From: Advenella sp. S44
Lineage (GTDB): Bacteria > Pseudomonadota > Gammaproteobacteria > Burkholderiales > Burkholderiaceae_B
NCBI RefSeq assembly: GCF_002810445.1
Contig: NZ_NEXS01000003.1
Location: 1,302,001 to 1,366,000 of the forward strand
Direction: 5' to 3'
Length of the DNA stretch: 64,000 bases
The position numbers and the translations under genes are program-made. Numbering within the stretch: position 1 is the first letter of the stretch; each line of letters begins with the position of its first letter. Shown piece after piece: positions 47,896 to 57,743 of this stretch. The notes beneath the pieces are model-generated. The model searched no databases. It worked only from the letters and a program-made list of their open reading frames with translations, and was not told where the DNA came from.

Positions 47896-49229
47896 GTGAT
47901 GCAAGTCGATATCTCGCCCCGGCAGCGCGGGCGCGCGGGCAAATGGCGTTGCCTGGCTCGAAAAGCATTTCCAACCGCGTCCTGCTGCTTGCAGCCCTGT
48001 CCGAAGGCAGTACGCGAATTGACGGATTGCTTGACTCCGACGATACGCGGGTCATGCTTGCCGCGCTGCGCTCGCTCGGCCTGCAGATTGACGACGCCGG
48101 CGATACCCAGGTCGTGGTCCACGGCACAGGAGCGTTTGCGCAGACACAGGCAGATTTGTTTCTGGGTAACGCCGGAACGGCCTTTCGTCCGCTGACCGCA
48201 GCGCTGGCCATGGCCCAGGGGCACTACCGGCTGCACGGTGTGCCGCGCATGCATGAGCGTCCGGTCGGAGATCTGGTCACGGCGTTGCAGGCTGTCGGCG
48301 CGCAGATTCGCTACGACGGTCAGGATGGATACCCACCTTTGCAAATTTCGCCGGCGCAACTGCATGTCGACGGTCCGATCCCGATCCAGGGCAATGTCTC
48401 CAGCCAGTTTCTGACCGCCTTTCTGATGATGGCTCCCATGCTGGCGGCCCAAACCGGCAGTGATGTCACCTTGCAGGTTCAGGGAGAGCTGATTTCCAAG
48501 CCGTATATCGCCATTACGCTTCAATTGATGGCCCGCTTTGGCGTGAGCGTACAGCAGGATGGCTGGCAGCGCTTTACCATACCCGCTGGCAGCCGATATA
48601 CCAGCCCAGGTGCGGTGCACGTCGAGGGCGATGCATCAAGCGCGTCTTACTTTTTGGCCCTGGGGCTGCTTGGCCAGGGGCCGGTGCAGATAAACGGCGT
48701 TGGCAAGGATAGCATTCAGGGCGATATCGCGTTTGCGCAGTTCATTGAACGGCTGGGCGCAAAAATTACCTATCGGGACCAATGCCTGGTCTGCGAGCGC
48801 GAGCAAAGCATTGCAGACCGGCCCCTGCCGGCATTCGATGAAGATTTTAACCTGATTCCCGACGCTGCCATGACAGCGGCGGTGTTGGCCCTGTACGCCG
48901 ACGGTCCGTGCATGCTGCGCAATATTGCCAGCTGGCGCGTCAAGGAAACCGACCGCATTTATGCCATGCATACCGAACTGAGCAAACTGGGCGCGGTGGT
49001 GGAGTCGGGTCCCGACTGGATCCGCATTACGCCGCCGACAGTGTCACAATGGCAGACTGCCAGAATCGGCACCTACGATGATCATCGCATGGCCATGTGT
49101 TTTTCGCTGGCGGTATTTGGGCCGGTGGGCGTCACGATTCTAGATCCCGGCTGCGTCAGCAAGACATTTCCTGACTATTTTGCGGTTTACGATTCGCTGG
49201 TCACGACTGCACAGGAAGAGCCGTCATGA
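47892..49229 (+). CDS. aroA: EPSP synthase AroA
   Basis: 445 residues from the GTG at 47892, which overlaps the tyrA stop (GTGA); an upstream in-frame ATG at 47841 lies well inside tyrA. Shikimate-3-phosphate and PEP binding motifs [16 protein letters not shown] (about 19) and [13 protein letters not shown] (about 92) are intact; Gly96-type residues in the NAGTA loop indicate a glyphosate-sensitive class I enzyme. It makes EPSP, the precursor of chorismate for PheA and TyrA. It overlaps cmk by 4 bases. Confidence 0.97.
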   Translation: MSDASRYLAPAARARGQMALPGSKSISNRVLLLAALSEGSTRIDGLLDSDDTRVMLAALRSLGLQIDDAGDTQVVVHGTGAFAQTQADLFLGNAGTAFRPLTAALAMAQGHYRLHGVPRMHERPVGDLVTALQAVGAQIRYDGQDGYPPLQISPAQLHVDGPIPIQGNVSSQFLTAFLMMAPMLAAQTGSDVTLQVQGELISKPYIAITLQLMARFGVSVQQDGWQRFTIPAGSRYTSPGAVHVEGDASSASYFLALGLLGQGPVQINGVGKDSIQGDIAFAQFIERLGAKITYRDQCLVCEREQSIADRPLPAFDEDFNLIPDAAMTAAVLALYADGPCMLRNIASWRVKETDRIYAMHTELSKLGAVVESGPDWIRITPPTVSQWQTARIGTYDDHRMAMCFSLAVFGPVGVTILDPGCVSKTFPDYFAVYDSLVTTAQEEPS

Positions 49230-49906
49230 CTGGCGGTGTGCCGGCAGACGGCCCCATTCCGGTGATTGCCATTGATGGGCCGACCGCCTCGGGCAAGGGG
49301 ACGGTGGCGGCTCGGGTGGCCAGGACGCTGGGATGGTCGGTGCTCGATAGTGGCGCACTTTACCGGTTAAGCGCGCTTGCCGCCCTCCGGCGCGGTGTCT
49401 CTGACACAGACGACCAGGCGCTGGCTGACATTGCGCGCGGTCTGGATATCCAGTTTCTGGGCGACAAAGTGTTGCTTGACAACGACGACGTCACCGAGCA
49501 GCTGCGTCACGAACATATCGGCGAGATGGCCTCCAGGATTGCACCGCTGCAACCCTTGCGCGATGCATTGCTGGAGCGCCAGCGGGCGTTTCGGCAGCCT
49601 CCGGGCCTGGTTTGCGACGGCCGGGACATGGGAACCGTCGTATTTCCAGATGCAACGCTGAAGATTTTTCTGATTGCCGATGTCGATGCGCGTGCGCAAA
49701 GACGCTATAACCAGTTGATCGAAAAAGGTTTTTCTGCTAATCTTGGCGACTTGTTAACGGATTTGAAAGCGCGCGACCAGCGCGATCAGAACCGTTCGGT
49801 GGCGCCACTTAAGCCGGCACACGACGCTGTCGTGGTCGATTCCTCCAATTTGGGAGTTGATCAGACTGTCGATTGCATTCTGGCCCACTGGCGCAATCGG
49901 ATCTGA
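49226..49906 (+). CDS. cmk: Cytidylate kinase
   Basis: 226 residues. The P-loop is [16 protein letters not shown] near residue 17, and '[14 protein letters not shown]' and '[15 protein letters not shown]' follow as in Cmk. It phosphorylates CMP and dCMP. It is placed between aroA and rpsA, the common proteobacterial order. The 240-base gap to rpsA contains the rpsA leader. Confidence 0.96.
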   Translation: MTGGVPADGPIPVIAIDGPTASGKGTVAARVARTLGWSVLDSGALYRLSALAALRRGVSDTDDQALADIARGLDIQFLGDKVLLDNDDVTEQLRHEHIGEMASRIAPLQPLRDALLERQRAFRQPPGLVCDGRDMGTVVFPDATLKIFLIADVDARAQRRYNQLIEKGFSANLGDLLTDLKARDQRDQNRSVAPLKPAHDAVVVDSSNLGVDQTVDCILAHWRNRI

Positions 49907-50039
49907 TGGGTTACATGTCGGTCCGGATCGTATTATTTCCTTTGGTGCCACTTTTATGGTTGCATCACAGGTCAAAGCAGTATGTTCAGCGGTCAGGGCA
50001 GGCGCGAAGGTCATCTGCGTTATCGTTGAATTCCAAGGG

Positions 50040-50068
50040 CTTTCGCTTGTGTCAGGCGAAAGATTTTC
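50040..50068 (+). promoter_or_regulatory. Hairpin in the rpsA leader
   Basis: CTTTCGC pairs with GCGAAAG (9-base loop) followed by ATTTTCT, about 85 bases before the rpsA ATG. Ribosomal protein S1 controls its own mRNA in E. coli through leader structure, so this hairpin may be part of that control; alternatively it ends the cmk transcript. Confidence 0.4.
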
Positions 50069-50146
50069 TCACTCCGCCGCGGCAGGCTGTTCTGCCAAAG
50101 CGTGTTTTTAAGGCCAGGAGACCGTTAGGGTCCCAGGATTTTTCTA

Positions 50147-51859
50147 ATGTCATCCATTTCTTTACAAGACGCCACTGGTGGCGAAAGCTTTGCCGATTTA
50201 TTTGCTCAAAGCGTACAAAACCAGGATATGAAATCAGGTGAAGTGATTTCAGCCGAAGTGGTCCGTGTCGATCACAATTTTGTCGTAGTTAATGCGGGAT
50301 TGAAGTCCGAATCTCTCATCCCTCTTGAAGAATTCCTGAATGATCAGGGCGAACTGGAAGTGAGCGAAGGCGACTTCGTTTCCGTTGCCATTGATTCACT
50401 CGAAAACGGTTACGGCGACACCATCCTGTCCCGTGATCGTGCAAAACGTCTGTCTGCATGGCTGTCACTCGAAAAAGCACTCGAGTCCGGCGAAATGGTA
50501 ACCGGCACCATCACTGGGAAAGTGAAGGGCGGCCTTACTGTTATGACAAACGGCATTCGCGCCTTTTTGCCCGGTTCACTGGTTGATCTGCGTCCAGTCA
50601 AGGATACGACTCCTTACGAAGGCAAAACGATGGAGTTTAAAGTTATTAAACTCGATCGCAAACGCAATAACGTGGTTCTGTCACGTCGCTCCGTTCTTGA
50701 AGTGAACATGGGCGAAGAGCGCCAGAAACTGCTGGAAAACCTGAAAGAAGGCGCCATTGTTACCGGTGTTGTCAAAAACATTACCGATTACGGTGCGTTT
50801 GTTGACCTGGGCGGTATTGATGGTCTGTTGCACATTACCGATATGGCATGGCGTCGTGTTCGTCATCCATCCGAGGTTCTGTCCGTTGGCCAGGAAGTTC
50901 AGGCCAAGGTTCTGAAATTCGACCAGGAAAAAAGTCGTGTTTCCCTGGGCGTCAAACAGCTTGGTGAAGATCCCTGGGTCGGTCTGGCACGTCGCTATCC
51001 TCAAGGCACACGCCTGTTCGGTAAGGTTACCAACCTCACCGATTACGGTGCGTTCGTTGAAGTTGAAACTGGTATCGAAGGTCTGGTACACGTTTCCGAA
51101 ATGGACTGGACCAACAAAAACGTTGACCCGCGCAAAGTGGTCAGCCTGGGCGAAGAAGTTGAAGTCATGGTCCTGGAAATCGACGAAGATCGTCGTCGTA
51201 TTTCACTTGGCATGAAACAGTGCCGTGCAAACCCATGGGAAGATTTTGCCACCAACTTCAAACGTGGTGACAAAGTTCATGGCGCAATCAAGTCCATCAC
51301 TGACTTTGGCGTATTTATCGGCCTGCCTGGCGGTATCGACGGTCTGGTTCACCTGTCTGACCTGTCATGGGCGGATTCCGGTGAAGAAGCTGTACGCAAC
51401 TTCAAGAAAGGCGACGAGATTGATGCTGTGGTTCTGGCTATTGATACCGACAAAGAGCGTATTTCTCTTGGTATCAAACAGCTTGAAGGCGATCCGTTCA
51501 ACAACTACGTTGCAACGAACGACAAGGGAGCAGTGGTTCCTGGCGTGATCAAGTCTGTTGAAGCCAAAGGTGCGGTAGTAACGCTGTCACTTGAGGTTGA
51601 GGGCTATCTGCGCGCTTCTGAAATTTCAGCCGGCCGTGTCGAAGACGCGACCACTGTACTGAAAGAAGGGCAGAACATCGAAGCCATGATCCTGAACGTT
51701 GATCGCAAGGCGCGTTCAATCCAGTTGTCAATCAAGGCACGTGACAATGCTGAAACCGCAGACGCGTTACAACGCATGAGCGATACCAGCGCGTCATCTG
51801 GTACGACTAACCTGGGAGCTTTGCTCAAGGCGAAGCTCGACCAAGCTAAAGACGATTAA
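50147..51859 (+). CDS. rpsA: 30S ribosomal protein S1
   Basis: 570 residues, the six-domain form. Six S1 repeats of about 75-87 residues follow one another; the repeated GAFVxLxxGIxGLxHxSDxxW and 'VxxGxxVxxxVxxID' patterns are clear from about residue 185 to 540, with the first two diverged N-terminal repeats binding the ribosome. It brings mRNA to the 30S subunit. Codon use is notably biased (AAA, GTT, GGT, CGT), as expected for a highly expressed gene. It is 3 bases before ihfB. Confidence 0.98.
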   Translation: MSSISLQDATGGESFADLFAQSVQNQDMKSGEVISAEVVRVDHNFVVVNAGLKSESLIPLEEFLNDQGELEVSEGDFVSVAIDSLENGYGDTILSRDRAKRLSAWLSLEKALESGEMVTGTITGKVKGGLTVMTNGIRAFLPGSLVDLRPVKDTTPYEGKTMEFKVIKLDRKRNNVVLSRRSVLEVNMGEERQKLLENLKEGAIVTGVVKNITDYGAFVDLGGIDGLLHITDMAWRRVRHPSEVLSVGQEVQAKVLKFDQEKSRVSLGVKQLGEDPWVGLARRYPQGTRLFGKVTNLTDYGAFVEVETGIEGLVHVSEMDWTNKNVDPRKVVSLGEEVEVMVLEIDEDRRRISLGMKQCRANPWEDFATNFKRGDKVHGAIKSITDFGVFIGLPGGIDGLVHLSDLSWADSGEEAVRNFKKGDEIDAVVLAIDTDKERISLGIKQLEGDPFNNYVATNDKGAVVPGVIKSVEAKGAVVTLSLEVEGYLRASEISAGRVEDATTVLKEGQNIEAMILNVDRKARSIQLSIKARDNAETADALQRMSDTSASSGTTNLGALLKAKLDQAKDD

Positions 51860-51862
51860 GCT

Positions 51863-52225
51863 GTGACTAAATCAGAGTTGATTGAAGCACTAGCAGCCAG
51901 CTATCCACAGCTGGCTGCCCGTGACACCGACTTCGCTGTCAAGACCATGCTTGATGCCATGACCGTTGCATTATCCAGGGGTCAACGCATCGAGATCCGT
52001 GGTTTTGGAAGCTTCTCGCTGTCAACGCGTGCTCCACGGATTGGACGCAATCCCAAGTCTGGCGAGCAAGTGATGGTGCCCGGCAAGCGGGTCCCTCACT
52101 TCAAGGCGGGCAAGGAATTGCGCGAGCGCGTTGATTCTGCTTTTACCTCTGCTAACGACACCCGGCAGGATGAATCAGAGAATGGTCAATTTGACGCTCA
52201 GGCGGCCAAGGTAGCCAATCTCTGA
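51863..52225 (+). CDS. ihfB: Integration host factor beta subunit
   Basis: 120 residues from a GTG. Residues 1-92 are the IHF/HU fold: [15 protein letters not shown], '[28 protein letters not shown]' (DNA-bending arm, cited in part) and '[13 protein letters not shown]'. The proline at the arm tip (RNPKSG) is present. A polar tail of about 25 residues beyond the E. coli length is typical of this bacterial group. With IhfA it bends DNA. A terminator follows. Confidence 0.96.
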   Translation: MTKSELIEALAASYPQLAARDTDFAVKTMLDAMTVALSRGQRIEIRGFGSFSLSTRAPRIGRNPKSGEQVMVPGKRVPHFKAGKELRERVDSAFTSANDTRQDESENGQFDAQAAKVANL

Positions 52226-52260
52226 TCAAGCCTGACAGCTGTTCGTTTCTATGATGTCCG

Positions 52261-52290
52261 AAAACCCCGATTGCAAAATCGGGGTTTTTG
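52261..52290 (+). terminator. Terminator after ihfB
   Basis: A 12-bp perfect stem (AAAACCCCGATT / AATCGGGGTTTT) with a GCAA loop and T-run. It separates ihfB from lapA. Confidence 0.93.
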
Positions 52291-52348
52291 TTTTCAGACC
52301 GGCAATTCGCATTACAATGACGAATAATTCAATTTCAGGAGCAGGCTA

Positions 52349-52726
52349 ATGCGTTACGTTGTCTGGGCATTGCGAATCATACTTTTTCTACTGGTTTTGT
52401 TGTTCGCACTCAAGAACACCGATCCGGTCACGGTGCGGTTTTTTGGTGACTATACCTTTGCCGGTGTACCGCTCATTGTCGTCTTGCTGCTTGCCTTTTT
52501 CGTCGGGGCGCTGTTTGCGTGGCTGGTCAGCATTCCAACACGTTTGCGCAAAACTCGTGAAGTCAGCCGTCTCAGAGGCGAGGTCGACAAACTGAACCGT
52601 GATGTGGCCGACACCCGCCATTCACTCGAAATGCTAAAAGCAGAAGAGTTGCGCCTGCGCAGCAGTGTGGCTTCAACCAGCACCGCCCTGCACACGCCTG
52701 TCCGGGAGACCGCCGTTGGACTTTGA
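52349..52726 (+). CDS. lapA: LapA family inner membrane protein (DUF1049)
   Basis: 125 residues with two membrane helices (about 3-22 and 41-63) and a cytoplasmic coiled-coil tail (LRKTREVSRLRGEVDKLNRD). LapA and LapB act together in the control of LPS synthesis through LpxC turnover by FtsH. The 'LKNTDPVTVRFFGDY' segment is the LapA hallmark. It overlaps lapB by 11 bases. Confidence 0.93.
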   Translation: MRYVVWALRIILFLLVLLFALKNTDPVTVRFFGDYTFAGVPLIVVLLLAFFVGALFAWLVSIPTRLRKTREVSRLRGEVDKLNRDVADTRHSLEMLKAEELRLRSSVASTSTALHTPVRETAVGL

Positions 52727-53936
52727 AGCATGGTGGCTGATACTGATTCCCATTTTGTTCGGACTGGGATGGATCGCAGCCAAGGTTGATGTCCGCCAAA
52801 TTGTCTCGGAAAGCCGCAATCTGCCCGATTCCTATTTTCGCGGGCTGAATTTCCTGCTCAACGAAGATCATGACAAGGCCATTGATGCGTTTGTCGAAGT
52901 GGCCAAACTGGACTCCGAAACAACGGAATTGCATTTTGCCTTAGGCAACTTGTTTCGGCGCCGCGGAGAAATCGAGCGCGCCATCCGGGTGCATCAAAGC
53001 CTGCTTTCTCGCTCAGATTTACCACGAGCCGACAGGGAACATGCATTGCATGAGATTGCCCAGGACTACTTCAAGGCCGGCATGTTTGATCGCGCTGAAG
53101 CGGCGTTCAAGGAAGTCGAAAATACCAGTCATGGCATTTCCGCGACCCGGGCACTCATTCGCATCTACGAAGCCGAACATGATTGGGAAAAAGCCATCGC
53201 AGCCGCGGCGCGCCTGCGCGAACTGACTGATGAACCGCTGCCGCAACGGGTGCATTACCATTGTGAGCGTGCGCAGGCCGCATTAAGCGTCAAGGAGCCA
53301 GACTTTAATCGTGTGGCCACAGAGCTGGATGCAGCCGAGCGCGAAGCCCGGCACAATATGGAGCAGGGTGGCTCCCAGGCTTCATACGCGCGCATTGCCA
53401 TTTTGCGCGCCTATCTGGCCCGTCGCTTGGGCAACAGTGATACGGAGCGCCAATGGCTGCTTGCGGCGCTGGAGCGCTCGCCGCAATTTGCCGGCTTGGT
53501 GGCAAAACAAATCATGGATAATTTCGCTGCCAGCGATCAGGGCGAGCAGGCAGTCAGCCTGCTGAAAGACCATTATTTTGCGCATCCATCATTAGACGTC
53601 TTTGAAGTCGTGTTCGCGGCTTTACGCAAGCAGGGGTTTACCGCCGCCTGGCAGTTTGCCCAGGATTCCCTGCGTCAACATCCTTCGTTGCTCGGGTTTG
53701 ATAAGGTCTTGCAAACTGAGTTGGCTCACGAGCAAAGCTCGTCCGGGCAGGGCGAACTGCAGCAGCATATGCCCGATTTTGATCTCGCACTATTGCGGGC
53801 CATGATTGACAAGCACACCCGCCGCATGGACAAATACGCCTGCAGGATTTGTGGCTTTCAGGCACAGACCTATTACTGGCAATGTCCTGGCTGCAACTCA
53901 TGGGAAACCTACTCGCCACGCCGCCCAGAGGAATAG
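52716..53936 (+). CDS. lapB: LPS assembly protein LapB
   Basis: 406 residues from a TTG at 52716; it follows GGGAGA at good spacing and gives the usual LapB start (DFEAWWLILIPILFGLGW, membrane anchor), whereas the frame is open back to 52665 only inside lapA. TPR helices fill about 50-350. A rubredoxin-like zinc knuckle is at the end (C-RIC...CPGC, residues about 373-395). LapB binds FtsH and LpxC to tune LPS output. It is followed after 4 bases by hldA, an LPS heptose gene, so the operon has one theme. Confidence 0.94.
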   Translation: MDFEAWWLILIPILFGLGWIAAKVDVRQIVSESRNLPDSYFRGLNFLLNEDHDKAIDAFVEVAKLDSETTELHFALGNLFRRRGEIERAIRVHQSLLSRSDLPRADREHALHEIAQDYFKAGMFDRAEAAFKEVENTSHGISATRALIRIYEAEHDWEKAIAAAARLRELTDEPLPQRVHYHCERAQAALSVKEPDFNRVATELDAAEREARHNMEQGGSQASYARIAILRAYLARRLGNSDTERQWLLAALERSPQFAGLVAKQIMDNFAASDQGEQAVSLLKDHYFAHPSLDVFEVVFAALRKQGFTAAWQFAQDSLRQHPSLLGFDKVLQTELAHEQSSSGQGELQQHMPDFDLALLRAMIDKHTRRMDKYACRICGFQAQTYYWQCPGCNSWETYSPRRPEE

Positions 53937-53940
53937 TCGT

Positions 53941-54870
53941 ATGCGTGCATTTCCGATAGAAAAAATCAGACAGATCCGCGTTCTGGTCGTGGGCGATGTG
54001 ATGCTTGACCGCTACTGGTTTGGTGAAGTCGAACGTATTTCACCCGAAGCGCCCGTACCGGTGGTAAGAGTGGCAAAACGGGAAGACCGGCTCGGCGGTG
54101 GTGCCAATGTCGCCCGCAATATTGTTGCATTGGGCGGCGGGGTCACGCTGCTGGGAATCGTGGGTGATGATGAAGCCGGGCAACAGATCTCCATGCTGGC
54201 CGGCCAAGCCGGAATCGACGCGCATTTGTTAACCGATCCCACCATGCATACCACCTTGAAAATGCGGGTGTTGGGTCGTCAGCAGCAATTGTTGCGGATC
54301 GACTTTGAGTATCTGCCCGATGCGCAGACGCTGATGTATCTGGAGCAGCAGTATCGGCGGCTGCTGGACAATCATGACATTGTCGTTCTTTCCGATTATG
54401 CCAAGGGCGTGCTCACGCATTGTTCACGGTTCATTGCGGTGGCCCGCGAGCGCAAGATACCGGTGCTGGTCGATCCGAAGGGAGATGATTATGACCGCTA
54501 CGCCGGCGCCAGCCTGATTTCCCCGAATCGCGGCGAAATGCAACTGGCGGTTGGCAAATGGGATACAGAAGAAGAACTGACGCAATCGGCCCAGAGTCTG
54601 CGCCAGCGCCTTGCGCTTGAAGCCTTGCTGATTACACGCTCGGAACAAGGCATGACCATGTATACCGACGCAGGGCGGTTTCATGTGGACGCAGCAGCCC
54701 AGGAAGTGTTCGATGTCTCGGGCGCCGGCGACACGGTTCTGGCCACCATGGCAGTGACACGCGCCGCCGGGGCCGACTGGCAGCAAGCGGTGCAGTGGGC
54801 CAACAAGGCCGGTGGTATAGTAGTAGGTAAACTCGGAACATCTATTGTAAGTGCAGAGGAACTGACATGA
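53941..54870 (+). CDS. hldA: Heptose-7-phosphate kinase HldA (RfaE1)
   Basis: 309 residues, PfkB/ribokinase family. It starts at the ATG after AGAGGAA; the longer open frame (from 53806) lies inside lapB. '[27 protein letters not shown]' is the RfaE N-terminal signature (core VMLDRYW). The catalytic base is in [14 protein letters not shown] at about residue 258. It phosphorylates D-glycero-beta-D-manno-heptose 7-phosphate for LPS inner core. The nucleotidyl transferase half (HldC, RfaE2) is not fused, so it must be encoded elsewhere. It overlaps hldD by 4 bases. Confidence 0.95.
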   Translation: MRAFPIEKIRQIRVLVVGDVMLDRYWFGEVERISPEAPVPVVRVAKREDRLGGGANVARNIVALGGGVTLLGIVGDDEAGQQISMLAGQAGIDAHLLTDPTMHTTLKMRVLGRQQQLLRIDFEYLPDAQTLMYLEQQYRRLLDNHDIVVLSDYAKGVLTHCSRFIAVARERKIPVLVDPKGDDYDRYAGASLISPNRGEMQLAVGKWDTEEELTQSAQSLRQRLALEALLITRSEQGMTMYTDAGRFHVDAAAQEVFDVSGAGDTVLATMAVTRAAGADWQQAVQWANKAGGIVVGKLGTSIVSAEELT

Positions 54871-55859
54871 TCATCGTAACCGGAGCCGCAGGTTTCATTG
54901 GCAGCAATCTCGTGCGCGGCCTTAACAACAGGGGCATTACCAATATTCTGGCAGTCGATGACTTGACCGATGGCGACAAATTCGTCAATTTGCGCTCAGG
55001 CATCATCGCCGATTATATGGACAAGGACGAATTTCGCATCCGAGTCAATAGTGGCCAGTTTGGCCCAGTGACTGCGGTTTTCCATCAGGGCGCCTGCTCG
55101 GATACAACCGAGAGAAACGGTCGCTACATGATGGATAACAACTATCGGGTCACACTGGAATTGTTCAATTTTTGCCAGGCGCGCAGCATCCCGTTTATTT
55201 ATGCTTCTTCGGCGGCAGTATATGGTGCTGGACCCAATTATGTCGAGGCGCTTGAAAATGAAAAACCGCTGAATGTGTACGGTTACTCAAAGTTTCTGTT
55301 TGACCAGGTCGTACGCGAACGTTTTGAACACCGTACGGCGCAGGTCGTGGGTCTCAGATATTTCAATGTGTATGGCCCCAATGAGCAGCACAAGGGCCGT
55401 ATGGCCTCTGTCGCTTTCCATAACATGAACCAGTTCCTCTCAGAAGGCCATGTGCGCTTGTTCGGCGGCTGGGATGGCTACGAAGATGGCGGTCAGCGGC
55501 GGGATTTTATTTCTGTAGACGATGTGGTGGCCGTCAACCTGTTCTTCCTGGACCATCCGGAACAGTCGGGCGTGTTCAATTGCGGAACCGGCCGGGCACA
55601 GCCTTTTAATGATATTGCCTGCGCCGTCGTCAATACTCTCAGGGAAGAAAAAAATGAAACGCGTCTGTCACTGGATGCGCTGGTGCGCGAGGGTCTGATT
55701 CGCTATATTCCATTCCCGGACGACCTGAAGGGCCGTTACCAGAGCTTTACCCAGGCCGACACGACGCAACTGCGTGCTGCGGGTTTTAACGCAGCCATGA
55801 GCGATGTCGAGCAGGGCGTCTCCAGCTATATCCGTCGACTGCGCAACGGTAACGTATAG
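54867..55859 (+). CDS. hldD: ADP-glyceromanno-heptose 6-epimerase HldD
   Basis: 330 residues, short-chain dehydrogenase fold. The NADP-binding loop is [15 protein letters not shown] at residue 5. The catalytic YGYSKFLFD is at about residue 139 with SSAAVYG before it. It converts ADP-D-glycero- to ADP-L-glycero-manno-heptose. It is the last gene of lapA-lapB-hldA-hldD. Confidence 0.97.
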   Translation: MIIVTGAAGFIGSNLVRGLNNRGITNILAVDDLTDGDKFVNLRSGIIADYMDKDEFRIRVNSGQFGPVTAVFHQGACSDTTERNGRYMMDNNYRVTLELFNFCQARSIPFIYASSAAVYGAGPNYVEALENEKPLNVYGYSKFLFDQVVRERFEHRTAQVVGLRYFNVYGPNEQHKGRMASVAFHNMNQFLSEGHVRLFGGWDGYEDGGQRRDFISVDDVVAVNLFFLDHPEQSGVFNCGTGRAQPFNDIACAVVNTLREEKNETRLSLDALVREGLIRYIPFPDDLKGRYQSFTQADTTQLRAAGFNAAMSDVEQGVSSYIRRLRNGNV

Positions 55860-55987
55860 CAACGCTCGGCTAGATGCGGCCTGCCGGTAGTTGGATTTTT
55901 ACCGCCGGACATTGCCATCCGTAAGACGGAGCCATCTGTATCCCGCTGTGGCAAACTACAGGCTCCGTTTCATCACAGGGTGTGCTT

Positions 55988-56599
55988 ATGTTATTTTACC
56001 AAGGCGTCCGCCCACAAGCCTGGCTGTTGTGCTTCGTGCTAGGACTTGCCGGGCCCGTTCTGGCGCTGGACCTGAATCAGGCAACGCGAAGTCAGTTGCG
56101 TGCCGTCAAGGGAATCGGCGACAAGCTGGCAGATCGCATTTTATCGGCCCGGGCGCAGGGCAGGTTTATTTCCATGGAAGATTTCGCAGCCCGTGTGCCG
56201 GGCGTGGGCACGAAAAAACTTAAAAAGCTGCGCAATCAGGGTCTCACTGTTGGGGGTTTGTCCGCCAATTCGGCGGCTATACCGCAAGGTCTGGCTCGAC
56301 CGATCGGGCCTCATTTTCCGGACGCCCTCAACAGACCGCGCGAACGCCACTCGCCGGACTCCCTCACTCGACCGAAGGAGCGCCATTCTTCGGACGCTGA
56401 TAGGCTCATGCCTGCCGGGCGCGTTTCTGCTATCACGTACGGGTCAGTGGACAGCTCAAAATCCTCATCCAGCCCGCAGTCCAACCGGCCGCTGCCTGCC
56501 ATGCCCATGCTGATCCGCCCCCGTCCCCGGGCGACAGAGCCGTCAGCGGTTCGCCCCACGGACTCTGCGGGCGCCGGTCAGCAAGAAAAAACCCATTAG
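55988..56599 (+). CDS. ComEA-like helix-hairpin-helix protein with long polar tail
   Basis: 203 residues from the ATG at 55988 (a GTG two codons earlier is less likely). A signal segment (about 10-26) is followed by two helix-hairpin-helix motifs: DLNQATRSQLRAVKGIGDKLADRIL and FISMEDFAARVPGVGTKKLKKL (each cited in essence), the ComEA family design for binding double-stranded DNA in the periplasm. The last 110 residues are low in complexity, with tandem-like PRERHSPDSL / PKERHSSDA units, and are not conserved in the family. Competence DNA uptake is the likely role by family; no other competence gene is present. Confidence 0.85.
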   Translation: MLFYQGVRPQAWLLCFVLGLAGPVLALDLNQATRSQLRAVKGIGDKLADRILSARAQGRFISMEDFAARVPGVGTKKLKKLRNQGLTVGGLSANSAAIPQGLARPIGPHFPDALNRPRERHSPDSLTRPKERHSSDADRLMPAGRVSAITYGSVDSSKSSSSPQSNRPLPAMPMLIRPRPRATEPSAVRPTDSAGAGQQEKTH

Positions 56600-56745
56600 T
56601 GGTTCAGGGAATAAGCCGAAAGCGCCGTGTCAGGGGTGCTATGATTATCCCCACATAGCGCCTGTTTAGCCCGGCCCGGGATAGCAGGGTTCGTTTGCAA
56701 CCTGATGCCCGCCAGGCGGGGTATCTCATTTCATTCAGACCGACC

Positions 56746-57660
56746 ATGACAAAATCGTACCCCACAATCGAAGATACCATCGGCAATACGCCACTGGTGC
56801 GCCTGCAGCGCATCCCGCAGCACCTTGGAGAGGCGCGAGGCAATGTTATTCTGGCCAAGCTTGAGGGCAACAACCCGGCCGGCTCGGTCAAAGACAGGCC
56901 GGCCTTGTCCATGATCCGGCACGCACAGGCACGAGGCGAGATACAGCCCGGCGACACGCTGATCGAGGCAACCAGCGGCAATACCGGTATTGCGCTGGCT
57001 ATGGCCGCAGCGATCAGCGGCTATAAAATGATTCTGATTATGCCTGACAACCTCTCCGTGGAACGGCGCGCCTCTATGAGCGCTTATGGCGCCCAGCTGA
57101 TTCTGACGCCGGCAGACAAAGGCGGCATGGAATACGCAAGGGATCTGGCCCAATCCATGCAGGCCGAAGGCAAGGGTAAAGTGCTGGATCAGTTTGCCAA
57201 TCCGGATAATCCTCGTGCTCATATCGAAGGGACTGGCCCGGAAATTTGGAACCAGACAGACGGACAAGTGACGCATTTTGTCAGTGCAATGGGAACAACG
57301 GGAACGATCATGGGCGTGGGATCCTATCTGAAATCCCGTAACGCCGACATCCAGATCATCGGCGCGCAGCCGGCGCCCGGCGCGTCCATTCCTGGCATCA
57401 GAAAGTGGTCGCAGGAATACCAGCCGGCCATTTATAAGCCGGCAGATGTCGATCAGTTCGAGTTGATTACACAACCGGAGGCCGAAGACATGGCGCGCGA
57501 TCTTGCCGCCAGCGAAGGTATTTTCGGTGGAATTTCGTCGGCCGGCGCGCTGGTGGCCGCCTTGCGCACCGCCGAAAGAGTGAGTAATGCGACCATTGTC
57601 TTTATCGTCTGTGATCGCGGCGACCGGTATCTCTCACAAGGCGTATTCAACCCTGTGTAA
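56746..57660 (+). CDS. cysM: O-acetylserine sulfhydrylase B, CysM
   Basis: 304 residues from the ATG at 56746 (MTKSYPTIEDTIGNTPLVRL); an in-frame ATG at 56695 would add 17 non-conserved residues. The PLP lysine lies in NPAGSVKDRPAL at about residue 46; ATSGNTGIALAMAA follows at about 75. It makes cysteine from O-acetylserine with sulfide or thiosulfate. The gene is monocistronic, ending 34 bases before an FNR box. Confidence 0.95.
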   Translation: MTKSYPTIEDTIGNTPLVRLQRIPQHLGEARGNVILAKLEGNNPAGSVKDRPALSMIRHAQARGEIQPGDTLIEATSGNTGIALAMAAAISGYKMILIMPDNLSVERRASMSAYGAQLILTPADKGGMEYARDLAQSMQAEGKGKVLDQFANPDNPRAHIEGTGPEIWNQTDGQVTHFVSAMGTTGTIMGVGSYLKSRNADIQIIGAQPAPGASIPGIRKWSQEYQPAIYKPADVDQFELITQPEAEDMARDLAASEGIFGGISSAGALVAALRTAERVSNATIVFIVCDRGDRYLSQGVFNPV

Positions 57661-57693
57661 ATACGGCGCAGTAGAACGTACGCCAATAATAGT

Positions 57694-57735
57694 TTGATTT
57701 AGATCAAGATAACATTCTCCGATCGATACTATGAT
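57694..57735 (+). promoter_or_regulatory. FNR box and class II promoter for the CcoI-like gene
   Basis: TTGAT-TTAG-ATCAA (57694-57707) is a perfect FNR/Anr site. TATGAT at 57730-57735 lies exactly where the -10 of a class II FNR promoter centred at -41.5 should be. Transcription would begin about 57742, two bases before the ATG at 57744. Confidence 0.85.
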
Positions 57736-57743
57736 CGGAGGAT

